DNA from: Anaeramoeba flamelloides
Lineage: Eukaryota; Metamonada; Anaeramoebidae
Reading direction: 5' to 3'
DNA length: 64,000 nucleotides
Assembly (NCBI GenBank): GCA_027625915.1
Contig: JANTQA010000047.1
Span: forward strand, 620,001-684,000
A model generated the notes under the pieces. It made no database searches and had not been told where the DNA came from. It was given only the letters and a program-made list of their open reading frames with translations. Shown here piece by piece: positions 11,200-21,717 of this stretch (positions within the stretch are counted from its first letter, which is position 1; every line of letters begins with the position of its first letter). Made by a program: the position numbers and the translations under genes.

Positions 11200-12927
11200 A
11201 AAAATCGAATTATTTTTTATTTTTTTTATATATTTGAACAATCTCAATCGTTTTGAATGCAAATGTGTTTACACAACTTTTCATGAATAGACACACCACT
11301 ACTCCCTAACAATGATAGAACGGTTTTCTTTTAACCTTTTAAAAATAATAAATTTTTTTTTGTTTTTAAAAAAATTTTGCTTTTTACTTTTTTTTTCTTT
11401 TTTAATTTCTTTTTCTTTTTCAATTTCAATTTTTAACAATCCCCAACCACAACATTTTTAAATAACAAACTAAAAAACAAAATTACCTTCAGAAACAATG
11501 CTTTTCTAAAATCAAAGATCTCTTTTATTGTGGACAGAAAAAAAAAAAAAAAAATTGTAATTCAAAAAGAACGTAATGCTGTGGGCAATAATTGTAACTT
11601 TCTCTTGTACCTAAGTTCTTCTTACCAACTATTATTTCTCATAATATTCGATTTGGAAAATGATTCCTTGTCTCAAAGTTTTACATCTCTTTGTACATAA
11701 CAAAACTCGGAAAATTTTTTCAAAAAAAAATCTCTAAATTTTGTATTTTTGAAATACACTCTCGTAGAATAAACATTATTATACAGAATAATTTTGAAAA
11801 ATATTTACAACTTTAATTGATATTAATAGAATTGAAAAAAAAATAAAAATTTTGAGTAATATTGTTTTCTATTTTTAATTGTAAAATTTTAATATTTTTA
11901 TTTGACTTAGTGGAGAGATAATTTTAATAGACTTTTTAATAGTCGAAAAAGAAACATATTTTTCAATTTTAAAATAAAATCAAAATATTTCTTTTATAAG
12001 AGATTGCTAAATTAAATTGAAAAAATGATTTTTTTTCTGTTTTTGGAATATATTTTATCATTTTATTTTTTTGCACGTTTGAGTTTTTATATATATTCCT
12101 TTTTTTTTTTAGCAAATTGTTTTAACATTTATTCTTTTTTCTTTCCTTAATGTTCGATCTAAAGTTCATTCGTTGTACTTATTTCAATAAAAAAATATCC
12201 CAAAAATAGGTAATTTTTTTTAAAAAGTCGGTATTTTTGAAAAAGAGGGATATTTGTATCTTCATGAGTTTAATAGCTATCCTTTTTTTATTACATAAAA
12301 TTATGATAACTTTGAAAAAATAATTTACAAAAGAAGTATAACTAAAATCCAATATGTAGTTTTGGCTAACTTTTAATTTCGGAATTTATTTTTTACTTAT
12401 ATATTAATAAAAACGGTTTTCTTTCTTTTTGAGTAAACTCTATATATTTTTGATCTTAAAACACTTTAAAATATGGTGTAGGATGTAGTCTGAAGAAAAG
12501 GATTTTTTTAAAAAAATATCAATTCTTTATTAAAACAGAAAACTTGGAAAAAGTGTTAATTCTGGCAATCTCACTTTTTAAAAATGACTGTATAAGGAAA
12601 CATTTTATAATAGTTCTTATTCACACAATTAATGATTTTTAAGATTGAGACTTCACTTGATTAAAATAAAAAAAGTTTTAATTCTTAAACAGAGCGTAAT
12701 TTTTAACAATACAAAACTGCCAAAAATATAACAAAAATTCTTCACCTTTTTACTGATTATTCATATTTCAATGCCAGTGAATACACTTTTGTGGTGTAGA
12801 AACATATTTATTGACTTTAAAGAAAGTTGATTCAAGGGTTCTTCAAAAAATGTAAAATTTAGGTTTTTCATCATAAAATTTTCAGTTTAAAAGCCTTTTT
12901 TTTTTTTTTTTTGGGGGGGGGGCTAAA
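11200..12927. other. Intergenic, nothing recognised
   Basis: 3' flank of eL34. Many A/T runs, and a T run followed by about ten G at 12899-12922. No gene or repeat end identified. Confidence 0.4.
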
Positions 12928-13168
12928 TCACTTTATTATTTTTAAACCTAATTCATTGAACGATTCTTCAAAATATAGAATCCATCCCCTTTCCTTTCTA
13001 ATGTTCCGAACTTCGATTCCTGTTTGTTGAATTTTCATTTTTGCGATTGATTTTGTTGGATGAGATCTTAGATTAATAATGTTTTTTTATTTGATCGATT
13101 TTTTTGAGTTAAAAGTTTCCCCTTTACACTCCCACATGAAATGTGTTCTCAATAGAAAAGTCAAGTTT
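12928..13168 (-). CDS. Possible small spliced gene, 3' exons (unknown protein)
   Basis: Two coding-like segments join in frame. The first is 13168-13128 (KLDFSIENTFHVG plus two bases). A GTAAAG donor and an intron ending ATTATTAATCTAAG follow. The second segment, 13066-12928, gives SHPTKSIAKMKIQQTGIEVR, then NIRKERGWILYFEESFNELG, then LKIIK and a TGA stop. Residue composition (E, R, G, W, V, H) is unlike the Phe/Lys/Asn/Ile junk frames around it. No ATG exon was linked convincingly: a candidate (MNRFLIPKKK) lies just upstream near 13310 but does not join in frame. No family recognised. It could be a decayed gene or chance. Confidence 0.28.
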
Positions 13169-16100
13169 CTCAATTTTATTTGGGTAATTTTTTTTTGAAT
13201 AAAATTATAAAAGAAAAAGATAATAAAAAACGATAAAAAATTAAAAAATACTTTTTTTATTTATTTTTTTTTTTAATTTCTTTTTTGGGATCAAGAAACG
13301 ATTCATTTTCCTTTTTTTTTTTAGGATTTTGTTTATTTCAGTTGATTTGAAAATTTTCATCAATGATCAGATCAATATTTAGAAATTTTGATACTAGATT
13401 GCGTAATATTATATGGCTATTTGTGTTTCGTTGCACAATTCTTTAATGAACTTACTTGTGAATGAATTGTTATTTATTTATAAGATTCTTCAAACCTCAA
13501 AAATTATCAATTCTACTTTTCATAATAAATTGTAAATTGATGTTACTTGTTGAAGTTGGAAATAAAAAACTTTTGGTGTTCTGCATAAAGGGATCTTTAA
13601 TTTGGAAATTGAATTTTAGTTATTAGTATCTATTTTTTCCAACTCAAAGAAATTTTAAAACAAAAGGAATTCAAAATTTTTTGAGGTCGTTTAAAAATCT
13701 TCTAACATGTTCAAAGAAAGTAAAAAAAATTGTAATTTTTTTTACAAATCCAAAAAACAAACTCAAAAATTTCCTATGATTTATTAAATATTATTTGTTC
13801 ATATTTCAAACCCCAAATTTACTAAAAAGAAGCCCCCCTTGTACATACCAACTGTAAAATTATCACTTTTAATATATAAAAAACACAATTTTAGTAAAAT
13901 AAACTTTGAAAATTAAGACTTATTTTTTGCACTTCACTAATATATAAAAATAAAATTTCAAATTCCTAGTTTGACAAAAATATGACCCCAATAATCATTT
14001 TGTCAATATTAATTGATTTTATTCACAATAATTTCATCATTCGAGTTTTTAAATATCTTGAAGCTGTTTTTTATATTGTTGTTAATAGTAAGACCATTTT
14101 GAAAATTATCTATTCTAGAAAAAAATGAATATTTTGAATTTTTTAATTCAAAATAGATATAACAACGAATTTTCATTAAATTCAACTTTAGGGTATTTTT
14201 TTGATGAGATAATTACTAATAGCTTTGAAAACAGTTTCATCATCCACTAAAACACAAATACAACAAAAAAAATAACTGATTATAAATATTCCATGCCCAA
14301 ATTTTACCAGAATACTAAAAAAATCGATGAAAACCTTTTACTTTTTCCCAATTCTTTTAAAGTCGATAAAACCTAACAGTAGTATCCGTCCAGTGTATAA
14401 ATTTTCCAGAATTAATAAAAAAATATCGTAAGTGTCCTAATTTTTTTTTTTTTTTACTTTTTGAAATAAACGGAAAATTTATTTAAATTTTCTGTTTATC
14501 TTTTAAAAATTTCAAAAAAATAACTGAAAAATGAAAAAAAAAAAAAATTATTTCCCAGTTAATAGAACTGATAATTCTTTAATAGTCAAAATAATTGATT
14601 CACAATTTGAAAAATATACATAATTTTTGTAATTTTTTTATGTTACAATAAAAAATCATTTAAACTGTAAATTTTTTGGTTTCTAAATTTTTTACTATAA
14701 AATTTTTTAAAAAAAATTAATAGAACCTAGATAATTAGATTTTTCAACTTAAATTAAAAATACTTTTCAAAATATTTTCTGATTCATAGATCTTATATTA
14801 ATAAATAGTATTTATTATAATTGAAGTTATTAAAAAGTGAAAAATTAACTTATGTTGAATTTTTTTAAAAAAAAAAATTTTCACAATCTTTATATGCTAA
14901 GATTTGGGAATTTAATCAAAAGTGAGAAAAAAAAAAAAAAAGTTTTTTTTTTTTAAAAAAGATACAGTATTACAATTTCAGGTATTCAACAATAAAAAAA
15001 TTTCTAAAGTGATAAAACTATTTTTAAAAAAAGAGAAATTTTTATTTATATTTCAAACTTTTTTAAAGAGATGTTTTTGTAGAACTCATGTTTTTTTAAA
15101 TTCCAGAATTTTATTTTTCAGTTTATTTATGAAGGTATTCTAGAAAATTGTTCTCAGAAAGACAAATTAAAATTTCTAAATACAAATTTCCAAGTATTTT
15201 AACAAGAATAGTCATATAAATTAGAGAAGAGAGAAAAATGGGATTCTAGATCTGAACATTTACACAATTTATGTTTGAAACCTTCAACTTTTAATCTCCG
15301 GGGGTATTTTCATATTCACAGACAATTCCTTTGGGTAATTATCTGGAATTATGGTCTTTTGTTTTGGTATATATTTAAATAAAGATAGAATCTATTAAAA
15401 CATGTTTTATCATTAACATGAAATTAAACTTATTATTTATTCAAGAAAACAGTTACTTTAATGGAAAAGTAACCCACTTTAAAATTGAACTTTCTCAAAA
15501 TTAAAATCATGAAAACTTTCTTCTATTTAATCATAAGGTAATTTTCTCAGATCTTTCCCATTATGTGAGAATTTTTCTTTCTAAAATCAATCTCTAAATA
15601 GGACACATTATTTGATTTTCAAAATTTGAGAAAAAAAAAATTGTAATTAAAAGTTTATAATTCATGATTAAATAATATATTTCAAAATGATTTAATATTA
15701 CAAAAAAAATAACTCAAAACGTTGACAACACGTATTAAATACTATGAATTATGTATCTGTGTTTCAATTTAAAATAAAAAGCACAATGAAAAATAACAAA
15801 TAAAAAAAAAAATTGGATATAGTAATAATAATTAAATTATTATTTATTTTAAAAAACCACAACTAAGATTTATGAAAGAAAATTTGTTCTTACAGATACA
15901 AAATCTTTTAATAATTGAAAAAAAAAAAAAAAAAAATGTTTAAAATTGTAATTTAATACTATTGCCTTATAAATGTTAATTTTATATTTTTCAAAATATT
16001 ATAATTCTCATCAAATAAAAGATACTACTCAACACTTCTAATTGTAAATTTTTATATTCAGTTACAACATCTTTATTAGATTTTAATTCCTTTTGATTAT

Positions 16101-16231
16101 TATTTCCATCTTTTCGACCGCTTCTATTTACTGTTTCTTTATCTATTTTTTTTTTTTTTTTTTGAATTTTTTGCTCTTGAAAGGGAGGAAATTCCCTAGA
16201 TTTTCATTTAAAATATGGACAATCTTCCACA
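13169..16231. other. Intergenic with one M7 hairpin unit
   Basis: About 3 kb without a supported gene. The only recognised element is the M7-like piece at 14365-14525. Several A and T runs of 10-18 bases occur. Confidence 0.4.
14365..14525 (+). repeat. M7 modular hairpin repeat, partial
   Basis: Contains a CCTAACAG...GTCCAG connector, the start of a unit A (TTTTCCAGAATT) and a unit B foldback: ACTTTTTGAAATAAACGGAAA followed within 10 bases by its near complement TTTTCTGTTTAT. The same modules build the repeats at 27.5 and 45 kb. Confidence 0.45.
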
Positions 16232-19200
16232 CTATAACCCTTTCTCCATATCCGATCTCTTTTTTTTATCATCTTGGTCAAAATTTTGATGATTCTTTCT
16301 AGATTCAAGGATTTGACCTAAATCAGAAATTGCGTTTTCTATTTGTTGAATTTTATCTTCTAAATTATTAACTTTCTCTGTATAATAAAATATTTTTTTC
16401 TGTTTTTTTTTTGTTGATTCTCTTTTTTGAGATTTAGAATTTACCTCAATTTCCATTTTTTTCAATTTATTTTTTAGAATTAATTTTTTTTTTATTTTCC
16501 ATTTTAAATTCAATTTCAGTTTTTCTTGAAATTTAGAGTCTGCATTTAAAAGTTGATTGTCAGCGAGATCATAATCAAATTGAATTTTTTGATTATATGG
16601 CTTAATTTGAAGAAATTTTAATTTGTTTTTAATTTGCATTTCAATTAATTGTATATCTTTTAATTTAAATGTATCAAAATATTTATTTAAATAATGAATC
16701 GAATTTTTATAATTATTTATATTTTGTATATTCTTTTCAATCCACAGCTCAGTTTGATTACATAATTGTAAAAAATCATCTACTTGAGTCTCTGATAAAT
16801 AATATAGTGTTTCATTTAAATGTAACACCTCTAATTTACTCTTTTGTATTGTTGATATCAACGATTGTATAGCTTCGGGTCTTTCATTAAAGACTTTTAT
16901 ACGATAAAATAAAAAATTAGTTTTATTTTGAAGTAAATCTAACTTTGATTTAAATTCATTTCTCTGGATTGTATTATTATTTAAATTCGTCAGTAACCAA
17001 GATTTAATTTCTTGGTTTAATTGATTTATTACTTCAAATTCTTTTTTCGAAAAAAAAGTATATATATATTTTGAATAGTTCAAATTAATAGTTTCTTCGA
17101 TTAAATAAATTTGGTTTTCTAGTTTATTAATCATTTCATTTTTTAAATATTTTTGTTTTTGTAATTTTTCAAAATCTTGAATTATTTTTTTTGATTTTGA
17201 AAAATCTTTATTTTCATTATTATTAAAGTTGATAATTTTTAAAAATTTTGAATGTTCTGGTTTAAAATTTAAAATCCGCATCTTCCAAACATCAATCCAA
17301 TTAAATTTATCACCATTATTATTATTATCACTATCTTCATATTCGTCATCGTCATATTCATTATTATTATCATTATCATTAAAATCAAAAAGTGCATTTA
17401 AATTATTTTGATCAAAATTAATATCAAACATTGAATTAAAATTCAAAATAGAATCAGAATCAGAATCAGAATCAACAATAGATACAGGATCAAAATCAGA
17501 ATCCACATCATTTTCAGGATTAGAGTAAGTATCAAAACTAGATTCATAATAACCCTCATCACCACTCCCTACACCATCTTCATCCCCATTTTCATTTAAA
17601 AATTCAAAAACAAATTTAATTTGGTTAATATTAAATAAACCATTTTCTAATAATTCTACTGTCATATGGATAAAAGGCATATTTTTCGTAACTTTATTAT
17701 AATTCCCATGCTTTAATAATAATTTTAAATTTTTAAATTTTACTTGAGATATTTTTTGAGAAGTGCCCTGTGAAAAGGATATTTGGCATTCATTATCAAA
17801 TTTTCTGATAGTTAAGGTCTTTTTTTGTGGGTAATGGTCTTCCTTTTCGAACAATAAATAATAATCTCCCGAGTCGGGGGAATTCCCGTCATCGTATTGG
17901 AAATAGATTTTCTTATCAAATAAATCAATAACTTTAATCCTTGGTAAATAAAATTGGGAATTGCTCATTGCAGTGTACATGTTGATACCAAGAGCTACAC
18001 CCTGTTCAAAATATTGCATATTATATTTTTCAATTTTACCCTTTTGAAAATATTTTTGTAAACTTTCTTTAATCAAAGGGATTCGATTTGATCTTTGAAC
18101 AATTTGAACAATATCCAGATCGTCCTTTGTTAATTTTAATTTGCTCATTGTACTATTAATTATTAATTGAAATTGTTGAAAAATAGTTTTTTCTACAAAA
18201 CGATTTAATTTTTTCATCGAAATTTCAATTTCCCATTGGGTTCCTTTTTGTAAAATTACATTTTTATCATTGTTGCCATGATCGTTATCATTCTCATAAG
18301 AAGAATCTATACTGGCGTTTTCATTGTTATCCTTCTCAAGATCTTTTTGAAGAACTAAAATATCAAAAATCTCTTTAATGGCTGAATCAATTATTTCACT
18401 AGGCACCATTTTCTGATAAAGATCTTGTATTATCAAATTTGTAAGCTTGTTAATTATTTCATTTTCAAAATTTATATTCTTTGTTTGTTTAAAAAGTGTC
18501 GATATTAAATATTCAGAATCACTTTTTTTATTTAAATTGGGTTCTTTAATTTTATTAACTTTTCCCTCACTAATCTTGGAAATTGTGATTGTGACCCCAC
18601 TTGGTTCAATTTTGAAGAACAAAAGTAATTTTGGTTTTTCGAAAAAATGATTTAAATGGTGGAAGGTATAAAATAAGGCAAAAGCAGCATTATCATTCAA
18701 AAAATGTTTAGTATTTAATTTTACCAGTGTACTGGCATTCATGAGTTCAATTTTTTCCAAGTGGCCAACAGGATGAGAGAAAGAAAACCCACAATCGATA
18801 CTATTGGAATTAGCTCCATCGTCAAGGGAAAGATAGCCTGTGGATAATTTCTTTAAATACATTAAATACATTGAAATTATTTCTCGTCCTTGGAGTTCAA
18901 ATTGACAATTTGATTCCATCTCTTCAAGTCCATTTTCTTTTTCATTATTTGGATCTTCTTGGGTTGCATTTTTGCACATTCTAAACAAATTGTTTGGATC
19001 TGATATTTTATAAAAATGTGTTTTTTTTGTTTTATCATAAGAATATTCAGGAAATGCTTTGTTGTGATCTGCAATTTTTCGATTTGTGTTTAGTAAATTA
19101 ATTAGATGATCAATAGATTGAAAATTTTTGTTTTTGTTTGTGCTTGTTGGATCCTTGATATTTTGGTGGCTATTGATTACACCATGATCAAAAGAGATTT

Positions 19201-19372
19201 GTGATGGAAATTTATATTCGTTCTTCAAATTTGTGACAATCTGAAATGGTTTTCCATGATCTTTAATGGAAACAATCACATACTCTTCCCCAAAATAGAT
19301 ACCTAAAACTGGTGAAGAGATCGCCAATTTTAAGAAAAAAAAAAGAAAGACAAAAAGATAAAGTAATTTCAT
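16232..19372 (-). CDS. HYOU1: GRP170/HYOU1-like ER Hsp70-family protein, divergent
   Basis: A single exon encoding 1046 residues. A hydrophobic signal peptide (about 1-19) precedes VLGIYFGEEYVIVSI, the position of the Hsp70 N-terminal phosphate loop. The actin-like ATPase fold continues to about residue 460, where DLDIVQIVQRSNRIPLIKES and then FEQGVALGINMYTAMS parallel the HYOU1 block VILVGGATRVPRVQ...EAAAMGAVYQAA. A beta-domain-like region follows, then an Asp/Asn/Ser-rich acidic loop (about 597-687) as in GRP170/Lhs1, then a long helical C-terminal domain. GRP170 proteins act in the ER lumen as Hsp110-type nucleotide exchange factors and holdases for BiP. Oddities: key Gly residues of the phosphate-binding motifs are replaced (IYFGEEY, VQRSNR), and the C-terminus KKRSDMEKGL has no KDEL-type signal. 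ATPase activity is therefore doubtful. Alternatives are another Hsp110-type lumenal paralogue. Confidence 0.75.
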   Translation of the reverse strand: MKLLYLFVFLFFFLKLAISSPVLGIYFGEEYVIVSIKDHGKPFQIVTNLKNEYKFPSQISFDHGVINSHQNIKDPTSTNKNKNFQSIDHLINLLNTNRKIADHNKAFPEYSYDKTKKTHFYKISDPNNLFRMCKNATQEDPNNEKENGLEEMESNCQFELQGREIISMYLMYLKKLSTGYLSLDDGANSNSIDCGFSFSHPVGHLEKIELMNASTLVKLNTKHFLNDNAAFALFYTFHHLNHFFEKPKLLLFFKIEPSGVTITISKISEGKVNKIKEPNLNKKSDSEYLISTLFKQTKNINFENEIINKLTNLIIQDLYQKMVPSEIIDSAIKEIFDILVLQKDLEKDNNENASIDSSYENDNDHGNNDKNVILQKGTQWEIEISMKKLNRFVEKTIFQQFQLIINSTMSKLKLTKDDLDIVQIVQRSNRIPLIKESLQKYFQKGKIEKYNMQYFEQGVALGINMYTAMSNSQFYLPRIKVIDLFDKKIYFQYDDGNSPDSGDYYLLFEKEDHYPQKKTLTIRKFDNECQISFSQGTSQKISQVKFKNLKLLLKHGNYNKVTKNMPFIHMTVELLENGLFNINQIKFVFEFLNENGDEDGVGSGDEGYYESSFDTYSNPENDVDSDFDPVSIVDSDSDSDSILNFNSMFDINFDQNNLNALFDFNDNDNNNEYDDDEYEDSDNNNNGDKFNWIDVWKMRILNFKPEHSKFLKIINFNNNENKDFSKSKKIIQDFEKLQKQKYLKNEMINKLENQIYLIEETINLNYSKYIYTFFSKKEFEVINQLNQEIKSWLLTNLNNNTIQRNEFKSKLDLLQNKTNFLFYRIKVFNERPEAIQSLISTIQKSKLEVLHLNETLYYLSETQVDDFLQLCNQTELWIEKNIQNINNYKNSIHYLNKYFDTFKLKDIQLIEMQIKNKLKFLQIKPYNQKIQFDYDLADNQLLNADSKFQEKLKLNLKWKIKKKLILKNKLKKMEIEVNSKSQKRESTKKKQKKIFYYTEKVNNLEDKIQQIENAISDLGQILESRKNHQNFDQDDKKKRSDMEKGL

Positions 19373-19980
19373 TTTTTTTTGTTTTTTTTTACTTTGTTTT
19401 AGGAGACTAAAAAGATGAAAAAATGAAATTAATTCAATAATTATAATGTTTTGGTCTCCTCACCAAGTATAGGAATCTTTCAAAAACACTTTTACATTGA
19501 AAAATGTAACAATAGAAACTTGAAAATTCAATCCGAACAATATCAAAATTTCTTCGAAAATTCTTAAAATGCTTTTGTGAGACGAGTTGGTAAATGATTT
19601 TAACTTGATTTTCCATATTTTTTGTAACAATATTAAGTTCTCAAAGAAGTATACTATCATTTGTGGCTCTTTGTTGATTAATTTGTTAGATGTGGTATAT
19701 AATTTGAGAACTAATGAATTATGTACTAAAACCAGATGTCAGATACTATAATAAAGATAATTAGTCTTCAGGGAGTAGGTACACCTAAAGACATGATAAA
19801 AATTTGAGAGAGATAAGATAAGAGTATTTTATTTACATGGTGTATGATCTTAGATTCTCTAAAAATTTTGTTAAACAAATTATTTGATTTTTTATTTTTT
19901 TTGGTAATGTTCAACAATAAAAAAAAAAAGGAAAAATATATTGATAAAATAGTTTTGATTTTTTTTTTTTTATTTAAATA
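19373..19980. other. Intergenic upstream of the HYOU1-like gene
   Basis: Promoter-side flank of the minus-strand chaperone gene. No recognised motif or repeat. Two overlapping ~60-codon minus frames look like chance. Confidence 0.4.
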
Positions 19981-20517
19981 AACTTAATTCCAAAAATTTG
20001 GGCACAGTTTAAAACAGTCGAAAGAATAGCAATACCATACTTTACATTCAATTTGGAAGTATTATTTGATTTAACAAACTATTTCATTTTTTTCTTTTTT
20101 TTTTTTTTTGTTTTCATTTCCTTTTTTTTGAGTTAAGAAATCTGTTTCGTTAGATCTGGGATTATTTTTTGCAATGATTGATCGAATGTTACTGTTGAGT
20201 TTCTTAAATTGAAAAATCACAAACAATTGGTAATGATATCAGTTTCATTTGATCGATCAACAATTGTTGGTGAAATTTCAACAAATTTAGCAATACATTT
20301 TTTGGTTCCGCTCATTTCCTTATTTTGGGTATACTGATTTTTCTTTTTTGAGTTTTGTATTTTTTTCTTTTATTTGGATGAAAATGATTACTTATAAAAA
20401 TTCTAATACTAGGTAACTTAAATGTGATTTTATATTATGTTTGGAAAAATATCATAAATTGAGTTTTTGTTTTCCTATTTTTGATTTTTGATGTGTCCAA
20501 ATTTTTGGAATGGGGTT
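19981..20517 (+). mobile_element. M2-family MITE (copy a)
   Basis: A 537-bp element between TA dinucleotides (19979-19980, 20518-20519). The ends are AACTTAATTCCAAAAATTTG and, on the other strand, AACCCCATTCCAAAAATTTG. Interior landmarks shared by all copies are GTTGAAAGAATA near the left end, TTAGATCTGG, TTTGATCGATCAACAATTG (with a perfect TGATCGATCA palindrome) and ATGTTTGGAAAAATAT. No coding. The end motif resembles that of the M1 Tc1/mariner element, so M2 is probably a non-autonomous relative. Confidence 0.8.
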
Positions 20518-21717
20518 TAGTTTTTTTTTTGGATAAGATAATTTTATATTCTTAGAATAAAACTTGTTGCTATTTTGTGGTTGAAATTTTGATAAAATAT
20601 AATCACATTCACTTCTCTAATTCCACCAAATCCAATCATTTAAAATCCTAACAAGTAATGTTTTGACTTAATTATTATTTTTTGGTAACCTTCTAGCTAT
20701 TAAAGTCCCATTCCTATTTTCTTATGTGATTCTCTCGATTGTAATATTGTTGTTTATTTTAAGCAAAATCCATTTATCCCAAATGTTACTGATAAAAAAA
20801 TATTTCTAATTACTTTTTGTTCTCATGATTAAAAAAATTCACAAATGATGAAAAAATAAAAAATGAAAAATTACATTGCCACAATAGAATTACGAGATAA
20901 GGCTAAAAGATAAATTATTCAACATTTGAAACACTATTTTAAGAAATTCAACTCAAAGTTCTATTGTGGCAATTTCTTTGAAACTTTGAAAAAAAAATTT
21001 AAAAAATCTAATAAATGCAGCACTTTAAATAACAAAAATCAATGATTTTACAACCAAAGTAAAAAATAATATTTTCTGATCCTTTTGAAAATTGCAAAAA
21101 AGTGAAAAATGATCTTTTACTGTGGCTACTCCCTTAATTTCAAAGTTTCAATAACTCTTTTACTCAAAAAATCTTTTTATTTCTGTAATTCTGTTGGAAT
21201 TAAAATTCCAAAAATTGTATAATATACCTGCTTCTGGTTATAATAATGAATAAAAATCTGACTCTCCATAAATCAAAAAAATTTTAAAAACAAGCTATAA
21301 ACTTATTAATATTAGAATAAAAAAAAAATTAATTATAAAAATGAATAAATATTTCAAGTGATTTTTTCAAATAATATCAGTTGAAAATACATAAAGCTTT
21401 AATAGTTTTTATGGGTGTCTCTCAAAAAGTTTTTGTATTACTTTATTTGAATGTTTTAATCATCAAAGATTTGATAAGAATTTTTGAACAATTATTTGCT
21501 TTTTTTATATAAATAATAATTAAAAAGAAAATAAATACAACAAGAAAAATATATATATGAAATAAAATAAAAAAATTAATTAAAAATTTAAAACCTATTT
21601 TTATTGAAATTCTAATTTAGATGTAATTTTTTGAAAGAAATAATTCCAGTTTTATTTTTAATGATTAAAAAAAAAAAAAAGAAAAATGAGACTGGTGACT
21701 TTATTAATACTTCTTGA
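20518..21717. other. Intergenic with one long-loop hairpin
   Basis: No gene. Holds the 15-bp perfect inverted repeat at 20875-20973. The last part is the 3' flank of the PH-repeat gene. Confidence 0.4.
20875..20973. repeat. Perfect 15-bp inverted repeat with 69-base loop
   Basis: ATTGCCACAATAGAA at 20875-20889 pairs with TTCTATTGTGGCAAT at 20959-20973. Its architecture is like the 17-bp hairpin inside the M6 element at 38581-38665, but the sequence differs. Confidence 0.7.

Noticed and set aside
12899-12922. T run followed by about ten G as a possible structural signal
   Set aside because: An isolated homopolymer junction, as also at 5714 and 8644; nothing nearby supports a function.
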